Part shown: piece by piece, positions 27,109-34,626 of the stretch
How the letters are laid out: every line of letters begins with the position of its first letter
Position numbering within the stretch: position 1 is the first letter of the stretch
Assembly: GCF_017497985.1 (NCBI RefSeq)
Contig: NZ_JAGDFV010000003.1
Coordinates: 92,077-156,076, forward strand
Direction: 5' to 3'
DNA from: Meiothermus sp. CFH 77666
GTDB taxonomy: Bacteria > Deinococcota > Deinococci > Deinococcales > Thermaceae
Length of the DNA stretch: 64,000 nt
Made by a program: the position numbers and the translations under genes
The notes under the pieces: model-generated
Databases searched by the model: none
What the model was told of the DNA's origin: nothing
What the model saw: only the letters and a program-made list of their open reading frames with translations

Positions 27109-28371
27109 TTAGCTTAGCAGACCATAAAGGGCGCTGAGAACCTCCTCCTCCCAGCGCGTATAGGCCGAATAAACGCCCCTGTGGGGGGTGGGGTCACAGC
27201 CCTGCCCACCCAGGATGTAAACGAGTGCGTGCTGTTCCTCTGGGTTGAAGAGCAGCCCGCTCAACAGGCCGTAGGCATCGCCCAGGTGCCCATACCAGGG
27301 CCGCCCATGACCCCTTACCGGACAGTCCAGGCCGGGGGTGTTGGTAAAGCGCCACACCCCCAACCCCCAACTGAGGGCCTGCCCCTCCAGGGTATCGCCG
27401 TTGTGTCCGTCCCAGATCCACTGGGGATGCAGCATCCGTTCTAGCGTGGCGGGTTGCAGGATGGGGGGTGCTTTCCCCATAAACAATAGCGCCATCTGGG
27501 CCAGCTCCAAGGCCGAAGCCCGGAGGCCCCCCTGCGGCGAGAAAAAAGTGGCATTGGTGCCGGGCTGGTAGGTGCTCGAGTCCACCACCACCAGGCTGTC
27601 GTCGGGCTTATCGGGGTTCTGGGTCATGGGGCCCGGGGGCACCACACCGCCATAGTCGTCTACCTGTGCCACCCAGGGGCCTGAAGGGTTCCACACCCCG
27701 CCCGCTTGCTTGCGGTACAGCACCGCCAGATTGCCAATTTGTGTCGGGGTGAAGCGGCCCACATTAAACCCGCCCTCCATTCCCAGGGGCCTCAAAACCG
27801 CCTGCTCCATGAACAGGTCGAAACGCTGGCCCGAGACGCACTCAATAAGCGTGCCCAGCACGCCCGTATTGAGGTTGGCGTACTGGGCGTAGGCGCCAGG
27901 GGCATGGCGGGGGTCAAAGTGTGCCCCATCCTCAAAAAAGCGCCCCTCGGGTCTGAAGAAGTCCTGCAGGGTGTAGGGGCTGGGAATGGCGTACCGGCTG
28001 CCGTCCCGAATGGAAGAGGTGTGGCTGAGCAGATGCCGGACGCGGATGGGCAGCGCTGGAAAGGCCGGGTTCCGCAGGGTAAAGCCCAGGTACTCGCTTA
28101 CGTCGGCGTCCAGGTCTATTGTGCCCTGCTCGACCAGCCGCATCACCCCCAGGGCCACCGCCAGTTTGGAGATGGAGGCCACCCGGAAGCGGGTCTGATT
28201 GTTCGCCGGGAGATGCTGGCCGGGGTTGGTGGGGTGAAGGTAGCGATGCCCGAACGACTCGGCATAGACGATTCCCCCGGCCCGGATGACCACAACCTGA
28301 AGGCTGGGAATGGCGCGTAGGGGGTTTTGGAGTAGCGATTGCAGTTTGGCCTGCACACTTTGAGGGGGCAT
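27109..28371 (-). CDS. Beta-lactamase-fold serine hydrolase (class C-like)
   Basis: This 420-residue protein has the three motifs of class C beta-lactamase-like hydrolases: Ser-X-X-Lys in VASISKLAVALG, Tyr-X-Asn in QYANLNTGVLG and a His-X-Gly motif in YGHLGDAYG. Such enzymes are mostly esterases or peptidases, not resistance genes. The frame is open back to 28476, but a TATACT -10 (28409-28414, minus strand) lies within that part, so the ATG at 28371 is taken and no signal peptide results. It is divergent from the lipoprotein operon and shares a promoter region with it. Confidence 0.82.
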   Translation of the reverse strand: MPPQSVQAKLQSLLQNPLRAIPSLQVVVIRAGGIVYAESFGHRYLHPTNPGQHLPANNQTRFRVASISKLAVALGVMRLVEQGTIDLDADVSEYLGFTLRNPAFPALPIRVRHLLSHTSSIRDGSRYAIPSPYTLQDFFRPEGRFFEDGAHFDPRHAPGAYAQYANLNTGVLGTLIECVSGQRFDLFMEQAVLRPLGMEGGFNVGRFTPTQIGNLAVLYRKQAGGVWNPSGPWVAQVDDYGGVVPPGPMTQNPDKPDDSLVVVDSSTYQPGTNATFFSPQGGLRASALELAQMALLFMGKAPPILQPATLERMLHPQWIWDGHNGDTLEGQALSWGLGVWRFTNTPGLDCPVRGHGRPWYGHLGDAYGLLSGLLFNPEEQHALVYILGGQGCDPTPHRGVYSAYTRWEEEVLSALYGLLS

Positions 28372-28430
28372 CTCTTCGCAATTGTAAGGGCTTGCGAATA
28401 ATACACCTAGTATAAACACAATTTGAGATA

Positions 28431-28460
28431 TTGACACAATGCCATAGTCGTAGCTACAAT
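28431..28460 (+). promoter_or_regulatory. Strong promoter of the lipoprotein operon
   Basis: A consensus TTGACA (28431-28436) and TACAAT (28455-28460), 18 nt apart, predict a start point near 28467. The leader then carries GGAGGT (28495-28500) and an ATG at 28511 with 10-nt spacing. That ATG is not in frame with the lipoprotein in this copy; see the heptanucleotide tract. The -35 overlaps the divergent promoter of the serine hydrolase gene. Confidence 0.75.
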
Positions 28461-28526
28461 CCAGTCGGGTACCCAAAACTGTAGTCCAGGCTATGGAGGT
28501 GAATTCAGTTATGCAATTTCTATCTT

Positions 28527-28565
28527 TTGGTCGTTGGTCGTTGGTCGTTGGTCGTTGGTCGTTGG
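28527..28565 (+). repeat. TTGGTCG heptanucleotide microsatellite in a lipoprotein signal sequence
   Basis: Five perfect TTGGTCG units (28527-28561) plus TTGG run through the start of the lipoprotein gene. From the ATG at 28511 the present repeat number leads to a stop at 28568-28570 after 19 codons. One more unit, or two fewer, would join the ATG to the lipoprotein frame and give a signal peptide with an Arg, a hydrophobic core and LLLAAC. Because 7 is not a multiple of 3, slippage would switch the gene on and off. Confidence 0.85.
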
Positions 28566-30273
28566 GCTAGTTCTATTGCTTGCAGCCTGCGGCTCACAAC
28601 AGGTCAAATCTCCTCTAAATCAGTCTCCCTGGGATGGTGAACCGGTGCCCCTTGCGCTGGCCCAGGCCTTTACCCTGGGTATGAAAGTCTCCGCTGGCGG
28701 AGCGAGCCTGCAAGAAGCGAAAACCTACAAGTTTGCCAGCGAGACGGTCTACGACGTGGCAGGTAAACCCCTACACCACCTGCTCCTGGTGGGCCCCGAG
28801 ACCACCGATTTCTGGGGAACTTTGAGCAACCCTAAATCTACTCACGCCCTGTACGCAGTTGGAGCCACAGATAAACGCAGTTTTTTCTCCTTCATCATGC
28901 CCGCCGGCAGCTTCAAAAGCGTAGCTGAAACCCGGAAGAAAGCCGGTTCTTATAAGCGTTTTCTGAGCCCCTCGGTAGGTATCCTGTACCTTGAAGACCA
29001 GAACGGGCGCGTTTGGGATACTGCTACAGCTACCGAGGTAAGTGTGGAACAGATGAAACTTTGGCAGCAGGCTCAGCGGGTACTTTTCGAGCAGCGGCAG
29101 AAGGACGGCATCCTGGACAAGATCAAGGAAGACTGGGATAGACTCCGTGCCGAGGCTAATAACAGGGGTATGTCGCAAAGCGTTGGACTGCCCACCCTGG
29201 ACGAAGTGACCCTGCCGGATGGGAATCTGGATGTTTACAAACTCATCTCTGCCCTGGAAGCCCAAAAAGTGGCCCAGGGGTTAAGCCCCAGCTACACCAA
29301 CGAGCGGGCCTGGTGCATGGGCTGGTTTTGCGCCGGGATGGGCTATGCAAGTGTGGTTCGCAAGAATCGCTACAACGGTGATATTGCAAACAATAACCTC
29401 TACAATCCGGACAACCCGGAGGACTCCAGTGACTGCCCCAGTGGAAACAAATGCCGTATTGGAAATGATATGAGAAACGCTGACCCGCTAGGAAACAATC
29501 AGTGGATTGAGTCGTACCGGTATGCCCCTAGCGGAGGGTACTGGGGAGCGTGGGATTTTGGAGCCAGCGGACTACACGGACTGGGCGTTGTAGGTTGTGG
29601 TCCCATGTCCATCACGCGGATATTTGCCTGGTATGCCACCCAGCGAAGTGCCTTTGGCAGCGGCCCCAATGTCAATTTTGTGAATGGCAACACCACTCCC
29701 CCTACTTCCGAATGGGCTGTTGCCAACCAAATGTTTGAACCGGTTTATTTGGGCTCTACCGGATACTGGAGTGTTTACCAACCGCGCATAGGGCGTTACA
29801 CAGACACCTGGTTTTTCAATGGTAGCGGCCTTACCCGCGACACCAACATGATTCCAGGTGCAAATAACTGGATTAGGGATTATGCCAGTCCAGAGGGTAA
29901 AAACTGGGAGATGCGCGGCAGTCATAAAGCGTTTGTCAACTTTGTCTACGCTGGGGCTACCCTTACCATTGTGGGACTTCCCATTGCCTGGATAGACTTT
30001 AGCCAACACACTTGGCGTATACGGGACATTGCACGTGGGAAGATTGGCCGGGACAACGAACCGGTAATTGCCATGTACCCTACTGGCGGGGCAGGTGGGT
30101 TAGAAGGTCATTTTGCCATGTCGCAAGCGTACATCGTGCATGAGGGCTGGTTCTCTGCCAATGTGTTCCTTTGGATTACAACGCAAAAAGGCGATTCTCG
30201 GCCAGGTTCTTTCGTAAACGTGACCGACATGGGAGCTTACTATAGTGGTGCTTTTGGAATGTATAGAAAGTAG
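28534..30273 (+). CDS. Lipoprotein with C39-like Cys/His pair, start disrupted by repeat register
   Basis: The open frame of 579 codons starts at TTG within the heptanucleotide tract and has no ribosome site; the well-placed ATG (28511) is out of frame in this copy. A lipobox (LVLLLAAC) marks an anchored exported protein. Up to about residue 270 it has no recognisable domain. From 340 on, GVVGCGPMSITRIFAWY (Cys355) and GHFAMSQAYIV (His526) resemble the catalytic Cys and His of C39-like papain-fold peptidases (GCGPT and GH...GY). Activity is an inference. Several Cys and many Asn/Tyr/Gly residues lie around residue 260-330. Two-base spacing links it to the next lipoprotein gene. It may be unexpressed as sequenced. 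Confidence 0.7.
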   Translation: MVVGRWSLVVGLVLLLAACGSQQVKSPLNQSPWDGEPVPLALAQAFTLGMKVSAGGASLQEAKTYKFASETVYDVAGKPLHHLLLVGPETTDFWGTLSNPKSTHALYAVGATDKRSFFSFIMPAGSFKSVAETRKKAGSYKRFLSPSVGILYLEDQNGRVWDTATATEVSVEQMKLWQQAQRVLFEQRQKDGILDKIKEDWDRLRAEANNRGMSQSVGLPTLDEVTLPDGNLDVYKLISALEAQKVAQGLSPSYTNERAWCMGWFCAGMGYASVVRKNRYNGDIANNNLYNPDNPEDSSDCPSGNKCRIGNDMRNADPLGNNQWIESYRYAPSGGYWGAWDFGASGLHGLGVVGCGPMSITRIFAWYATQRSAFGSGPNVNFVNGNTTPPTSEWAVANQMFEPVYLGSTGYWSVYQPRIGRYTDTWFFNGSGLTRDTNMIPGANNWIRDYASPEGKNWEMRGSHKAFVNFVYAGATLTIVGLPIAWIDFSQHTWRIRDIARGKIGRDNEPVIAMYPTGGAGGLEGHFAMSQAYIVHEGWFSANVFLWITTQKGDSRPGSFVNVTDMGAYYSGAFGMYRK

Positions 30274-30281
30274 GAGTGCTC

Positions 30282-30758
30282 ATGAGTAGGCTAGGCATGT
30301 ACGTTCTTCTTGGGTTATTGACTCTATTACTCGCTGCATGTCCGGTATTTTCGTTCAACGTTCCACCTAGCATTCCAGTTGAGTACAAGTCGAGTGGCGT
30401 CTGCTCATCAATAGAGCTGACGAGCAATCGCGCTACAGTAGACACCATACGGTATTGGGGTGCGAAGGAAAATGGGCGTTCGGAATCAGTTTCCTTTTCT
30501 CCTAGTGAGACCGTACGTATCCCAGATCCTAATCCATCTCCAAATTCAACGTGGTACTTGATGTCTGGTGGTAGTCAAGGGATTGGAGCCAATATCCCTG
30601 TGGATCTGACCTGGCACTGTCAACCCGGAAAGGAACCCGTATCGGTACAGTTCAACCACGTAAATAGCACCTCAGGTTCTAAAAAGGGTCTAACCATTAC
30701 TGAAGACGCCAGCCTGCCAGAGGGTTTTCGGATTGAGGTTACAGAGTTCCCGCAGTGA
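30282..30758 (+). CDS. Small lipoprotein of unknown function
   Basis: This 158-residue protein has a signal peptide with lipobox LLLAACPVF and then a Ser/Asn-rich beta-type sequence with two Cys residues (about 36 and 108) that could form a disulphide. I recognise no family. The ATG at 30282 lies 5 nt after AGGAG, which itself overlaps the end of the upstream gene, so it is co-transcribed with the Cys/His lipoprotein and may be its partner. The base composition is more AT-rich than neighbours, a hint of separate origin. Confidence 0.75.
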   Translation: MSRLGMYVLLGLLTLLLAACPVFSFNVPPSIPVEYKSSGVCSSIELTSNRATVDTIRYWGAKENGRSESVSFSPSETVRIPDPNPSPNSTWYLMSGGSQGIGANIPVDLTWHCQPGKEPVSVQFNHVNSTSGSKKGLTITEDASLPEGFRIEVTEFPQ

Positions 30759-30778
30759 AGCTCTCTAGTTATTTCTTG

Positions 30779-30811
30779 CTCTCCTGGCGGCAGTTCGTGC
30801 TGGCAGGAGAG
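30779..30811 (+). terminator. Hairpin after the lipoprotein pair
   Basis: CTCTCCTG (30779-30786) pairs with CAGGAGAG (30804-30811), with a further CAG/CTG inside the loop. No T run follows, so it is a stability or attenuation hairpin rather than a standard terminator. Confidence 0.4.
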
Positions 30812-30834
30812 GATTTCCGAAAGGGGGAAAAGCA

Positions 30835-31248
30835 ATGCGCTTGTGGCGAATTTTGGCTGTGCTAGTGGTGCTGCTGGGACTGGCTCAGGCTCAGAGCCTG
30901 GGACTGGGGTTCAAGGCCATGTGGCCGCCGGAACAAAGCGGGTTGCTGGCCATCTGGGAAGCCGAAGAAGGGTTAGGGGCGCGGGTGAAGCTAGGGGCGA
31001 ACCTGCAGGCCGATGGTTACTGGCGCTTACCTGCACCCATCTATGCGGGGGCTTACGTCGGGGGCGGCCTGGGCTACCTGAGTGAGACCCTTGTTCTAAC
31101 CGGATTTCTGGGCTACGAGTGGCCCCTAAACGAGCGCTGGGCTGTCTTCATGGAGGCGGGGCCTGGCTACCGTATCTGGTTGCAACCCGCGCCACCTGGC
31201 GCTCCCGTGTTTGTTCACCTTGGTTCAGGCGTTAGATTCAAGTTGTAG
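30835..31248 (+). CDS. Small exported beta-barrel-like protein A
   Basis: This 137-residue protein has a signal peptide (LAVLVVLLGLAQAQS) and alternating beta segments with glycines and aromatics (YAGAYVGGGLGYLSE, LVLTGFLGYEW, GPGYRIWL). That pattern suggests a small outer-membrane barrel or a periplasmic beta protein. It has the same layout as the next gene, so the pair looks like an old tandem duplication. The ATG follows AAAGGGGGAAAAGC. Function unknown. Confidence 0.75.
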   Translation: MRLWRILAVLVVLLGLAQAQSLGLGFKAMWPPEQSGLLAIWEAEEGLGARVKLGANLQADGYWRLPAPIYAGAYVGGGLGYLSETLVLTGFLGYEWPLNERWAVFMEAGPGYRIWLQPAPPGAPVFVHLGSGVRFKL

Positions 31249-31256
31249 GTCGCTTT

Positions 31257-31700
31257 ATGTTGAGAATCCTCATGCCTTTGGCGCTGGTGTTTCTGATGGG
31301 AGCGCAGGCCCAGACCTTTGCAGGTGTTCATGCCAGCATCTTCAGTGGGCTGCATCTGGGGTACAACGATACCGAGTGGGGGGTACGCCTGGGGGCATTG
31401 CCCGGTGGAAGCGGAGGGGTCTACGAAGCCCAGGCTTATTACCGGCTGGAAACGGGGGTTAACCGCTCGGCCTGGTACTTTGGACTTGGTACGACCTACT
31501 TTGCCGACCGGGAATTCTATGAACTGTTCTTGAAAGCGCTGGTGGGTTATGAGTGGCGGCTGGCGCCGGGGTTTGGCGCTTTTATAGAGTACGGCCCTGG
31601 GGTTTCTGTTGCGTCCCGGCGACGCCCTCCCACCACGATAAACCTTTTGCCGCTGGGCGCTGCGCTTCGCTTAGACCTGGGGTTCAACCTCTACTTCTAG
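31257..31700 (+). CDS. Small exported beta-barrel-like protein B
   Basis: This 147-residue protein has a signal peptide (LMPLALVFLMGAQAQT) and a run of amphipathic strands ending LRLDLGFNLYF. The terminal Phe after alternating hydrophobics is the usual C-terminal signal of outer-membrane barrels. ALVGYEWRLAPGFGAFIEYGP corresponds to GFLGYEW...FMEAGP in the preceding gene. It starts 8 bp after that gene and its end overlaps the convergent potD-like gene by four bases. Confidence 0.75.
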   Translation: MLRILMPLALVFLMGAQAQTFAGVHASIFSGLHLGYNDTEWGVRLGALPGGSGGVYEAQAYYRLETGVNRSAWYFGLGTTYFADREFYELFLKALVGYEWRLAPGFGAFIEYGPGVSVASRRRPPTTINLLPLGAALRLDLGFNLYF

Positions 31701-32725
31701 CGGCTCTTTACCGCCGTCCAGACCTCGTCGTAGAGGCGGGTGTCCTTGCCTAGGTCGAGAACGAACTCGAGCTTCGCCATGGTGGCGGCATCGGGGTAGA
31801 TGGCCGGGTTCTTGCGGTCGGCGGGGTTGATGAAGGGCAGGGCGGCTTTGTTGGGGGTGGCGTAGCGGTTGAAGTTGGAGAGCTGGGCGCCGATTTTGGG
31901 GTCGAGGATGAAGTTGATGAACTGGTGGGCGGCCTCTGGGTTGGGGGCGCGGGCGGGAATGGCCAGGTTGTCCAGGAAGAGCGCGGCCCCTTCCTTGGGC
32001 ACCACAAAGCCCACGTTCTTGTTCTCGTCGGCGGCCTTGAGGGCGTCGCCGTTGTAGACCACTGCATAGGTGGCCGTACCCGCGACCAGCCGGTTCTTGG
32101 CCCCCACCCCGCCTTCAAAGCCCAGGAAGCGGGGGTTCTTCTTGGCGTTCAGGAGCACCTGTCCGGCAGCCCGTACCTCGGCGGGGTTTTTGGTGTTGAT
32201 GGACTTGCCCTGGAAGCGCAGCGCGGCCCCCATCATCTCGCGGATGGAGTCCATCAGCACAAAGGGCTTGTCGGCCCCCGGCCCCAGAATTACGCTCCAA
32301 CTGGTGGGGGTGGGCACGCGGTCTTTGCGGTACATGATGCCCGACATGCCCCACTGGTAGGCCACACTGTAGCGGTTGCCGGGGTCGAAGGGGGGGTTGG
32401 CAAACTTGGGGTCGAGGTTTTTCAGGTTCGGAATTTTGCTCTGGTCCAGCGGCTGCACCAGCTTGAGCTGAACCAGGGTGGGGATGATGTAATCGCCCGG
32501 TACGATCACATCGTACTGCGAGACCCCCCCGGCCTGGAGCTTGGCCAGCATGTCTTCGTTGGACTCGTAGAGGTCAATGCGTACCCGCAGGTTGAACTTT
32601 TGCTCAAAGGCTTTGATGATGGCCGGATCCATGTACTCCGACCAGATAAAAAGCCGCATCTCGCGGGGCTGGGCCAGGGCCAGGGGCAAGGCCAGGAAGC
32701 CGAGTAGGGCCAGTAGGCGGTTCAT
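31697..32725 (-). CDS. potD: Spermidine/putrescine ABC transporter substrate-binding protein
   Basis: This 342-residue exported protein is the ligand receptor of the PotABCD polyamine importer. It has a signal peptide (ALLGFLALPLALAQ), MRLFIWSEYMDPAIIKAFEQ, the acidic-ligand pattern YESNEDMLAKLQAGGVSQYD, and NPEAAHQFINFILDPKIG. It is the last gene of the potABC-potD operon on the minus strand, 60 bp after potC, with GGAGGAG before the ATG. A close paralogue without transporter partners lies at 23396-24421. Confidence 0.93.
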   Translation of the reverse strand: MNRLLALLGFLALPLALAQPREMRLFIWSEYMDPAIIKAFEQKFNLRVRIDLYESNEDMLAKLQAGGVSQYDVIVPGDYIIPTLVQLKLVQPLDQSKIPNLKNLDPKFANPPFDPGNRYSVAYQWGMSGIMYRKDRVPTPTSWSVILGPGADKPFVLMDSIREMMGAALRFQGKSINTKNPAEVRAAGQVLLNAKKNPRFLGFEGGVGAKNRLVAGTATYAVVYNGDALKAADENKNVGFVVPKEGAALFLDNLAIPARAPNPEAAHQFINFILDPKIGAQLSNFNRYATPNKAALPFINPADRKNPAIYPDAATMAKLEFVLDLGKDTRLYDEVWTAVKSR

Positions 32726-32786
32726 GATTTCTCCTCCAGGGTGTGCTTAGTTTACCGTAGGGGTTTGCATTTCTGCATGGGGTCGC

Positions 32787-33572
32787 TCAGCGCCGGGTCA
32801 GGCGTTCGGAGGCCAGCACCAGGAGCACCGTAATCAAAAAGATGAGCGTGGAAAGGGCGTGAATTTCGGGGGTGACGCCCCGCCGCACCGAGGCGTAGAT
32901 GAGCAGGGGCAGGGTCTGGGAGGTGGGGCCGGCGGTGAAGAAGCTGATTACGAAGTCGTCGAGCGAGAGGGTAAAGGCCAGCATGGCCCCGGCCACGATG
33001 CCGGGGGTGAGCAGGGGTAGCAGGACGCGGCGCACATAGTAGCCGTAGCTGGCGTAGAGGTCGCGGGCGGCCTCGTCGAGGTCGTGGCCCAGGCTCTTGA
33101 GGCGGCTGCGCACGGTGAGGGCTACAAAGGCAATCTGAAAGGTCACGTGGCCCAGAATCATGGTGAAGAGGCCCGGTTCGAAGAGGCTCGAGACCATCCG
33201 AAATGCGCCAAAGGCCACCACCAGGGCCACCGCAAAGATGATGTCGGGCGTGACTACCGGCAGATATAGGATGTTTTCCAGAAAGCCCTGGCTTCGCCGG
33301 GGCCAGGGGTAGCGCTCGAGGGCGATGGCAAAAAGTGTGCCCAGCACGGTAGCGATCATGGTGGAAAGCAGCGCCAGTACGAAGGTGTTGCGGGCAGCCT
33401 CGAGGATGTCGGGGTTGCTAAAAAGCCGCACATACCAGTCCCAGGTAAACCCCGACCAGGTGAGGCCATAGCGGGTCTTGTTGAAGGAGAGCACCGCTAC
33501 AGCCAGCATGGGCAGGTACAAAAAGGCCAGCGTGGCGATGGCAGAGATGCCAATCAGGGGGTTCAGGCGCAT
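32787..33572 (-). CDS. potC: Spermidine/putrescine ABC transporter permease PotC
   Basis: This 261-residue inner-membrane protein has six spans and is one of the two channel subunits of the polyamine importer. FNKTRYGLTWSGFTWDWYVRLF near residue 30 is typical of PotC, and the ATPase-docking loop is DEAARDLYASYGYYVRRVLLPLL. The start MRLNPLIGISAIATLAFLYLP is the first membrane segment. An 82-bp spacer made almost wholly of heptanucleotide units separates it from potB. Confidence 0.93.
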   Translation of the reverse strand: MRLNPLIGISAIATLAFLYLPMLAVAVLSFNKTRYGLTWSGFTWDWYVRLFSNPDILEAARNTFVLALLSTMIATVLGTLFAIALERYPWPRRSQGFLENILYLPVVTPDIIFAVALVVAFGAFRMVSSLFEPGLFTMILGHVTFQIAFVALTVRSRLKSLGHDLDEAARDLYASYGYYVRRVLLPLLTPGIVAGAMLAFTLSLDDFVISFFTAGPTSQTLPLLIYASVRRGVTPEIHALSTLIFLITVLLVLASERLTRR

Positions 33573-33590
33573 GAAACCCTCCCGTGAATG

Positions 33591-33653
33591 GCCGATAGTC
33601 TATAGTCTATGGCTTTTTGACTATGGATCATCGGCCATGGACTATCGGCTCTC
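33591..33653 (-). repeat. Nine-unit heptanucleotide tract filling the potB-potC spacer
   Basis: Nine successive 7-nt units in perfect phase run from GCCGATA to GGCTCTC. The ends are inverted: GCCGATAGTC (33591-33600) is the exact complement of GACTATCGGC (33640-33649), so the spacer RNA can fold into a long hairpin within the operon. Units resemble those at 61075, 47744 and 23359. Confidence 0.75.
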
Positions 33654-33654
33654 T

Positions 33655-34560
33655 TCATACCAGATCCACATCCTTCCCCCTGCGGCGGTAGAGGGCCAGC
33701 CCCACGAGGGTCATGACCATCAGGCCCAGGCTGACTGCGGCCCCGTAGGGCCAGTCGCGGCTGGCGTAGAACTGCTGCTGGATCAGGTTGCCCACCAGCA
33801 GATACTTGGCCCCACCTAGCAAATCGGGGATGACAAACATGCCCATGGCCGGAATAAAGGTCAGGATGACGCCGACCGTAAGGCCCGGTAGGGTCTGGGG
33901 CCAGACGGCCTGGAAGAAGGTGCGGACGCGGTTCGCGTAGAGATCCTGGGCGGCCTCGACCAGGCTCCAGTCGAGCCTTTCGACCGAGGAGAACAAAGGC
34001 ATCACCACAAACGGTAGAAAAGCCGTAATCATGCCGATATAAACGGCCAGCGGGCTGGGATAAAGGCCCGCGTCCGGGGCCAGCAGGCCCAGGGTCTGGG
34101 CCAGCTTGGCGAAGGGAAAGTCGGGGGCCAGCAGCATCTGCCAGGCATAGGTGCGGATGACCAGGTTGGTCCAGAAAGGAATAATCACCAGCGCCAGCCA
34201 GAGGTAGCGGGTGCGCGGCGGCCTGCTGGCAATGAAGAAGGCCAGGGGGTAGGCCAGGATAACGCAGACCAGCGTGGTCACGAAGGCCACCCAGAGGCTT
34301 CGCAAAAGGATCAGCACGGTATCGGGGCTCCAGCCAAAAATGCCGTAGCCCAGCAGGCGGGCGTAGTTTTCCAGGGTGAAGTTCCAGACCACCTCGCCGT
34401 ACTGCCCCCGCTCGGCGAAGGAGAGGGCCACCAGCGAAAGGCCGGGAATCACCAGAAGGCCCAGAATCCAGACCACCGCCGGTAACAAGAACCATAAGCC
34501 CCGCCGGTAGAGCTTGGCCGGGGTGGTGAGTTCGCCAAACCAGACGATCAGACGGTTCAT
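33655..34560 (-). CDS. potB: Spermidine/putrescine ABC transporter permease PotB
   Basis: This 301-residue inner-membrane protein has six spans and pairs with PotC. LLPAVVWILGLLVIPGLSLVALSF is the first span (broken here into its hydrophobic core), WTNLVIRTYAWQMLL is a PotB signature, and the EAA loop is VEAAQDLYANRVRTFFQAVWP. It lies 66 bp after potA in the same direction. Confidence 0.93.
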   Translation of the reverse strand: MNRLIVWFGELTTPAKLYRRGLWFLLPAVVWILGLLVIPGLSLVALSFAERGQYGEVVWNFTLENYARLLGYGIFGWSPDTVLILLRSLWVAFVTTLVCVILAYPLAFFIASRPPRTRYLWLALVIIPFWTNLVIRTYAWQMLLAPDFPFAKLAQTLGLLAPDAGLYPSPLAVYIGMITAFLPFVVMPLFSSVERLDWSLVEAAQDLYANRVRTFFQAVWPQTLPGLTVGVILTFIPAMGMFVIPDLLGGAKYLLVGNLIQQQFYASRDWPYGAAVSLGLMVMTLVGLALYRRRGKDVDLV

Positions 34561-34626
34561 ACGGCTCCTCGTTCCGCGATTTGGGGAAGAGGCCCGAGCC
34601 CCAACCCCCTACCCCTGGCCCCTCTC

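Noticed and set aside
25945..27117. A 390-codon open frame opposite the GabT-like gene
   Set aside because: It mirrors the real gene's codon bias; it has no recognisable motif or ribosome site, whereas the minus-strand gene has all PLP motifs. The same holds for the 451-codon frame at 37842-39197 opposite the other aminotransferase, and for 53-57 kb mirror frames.
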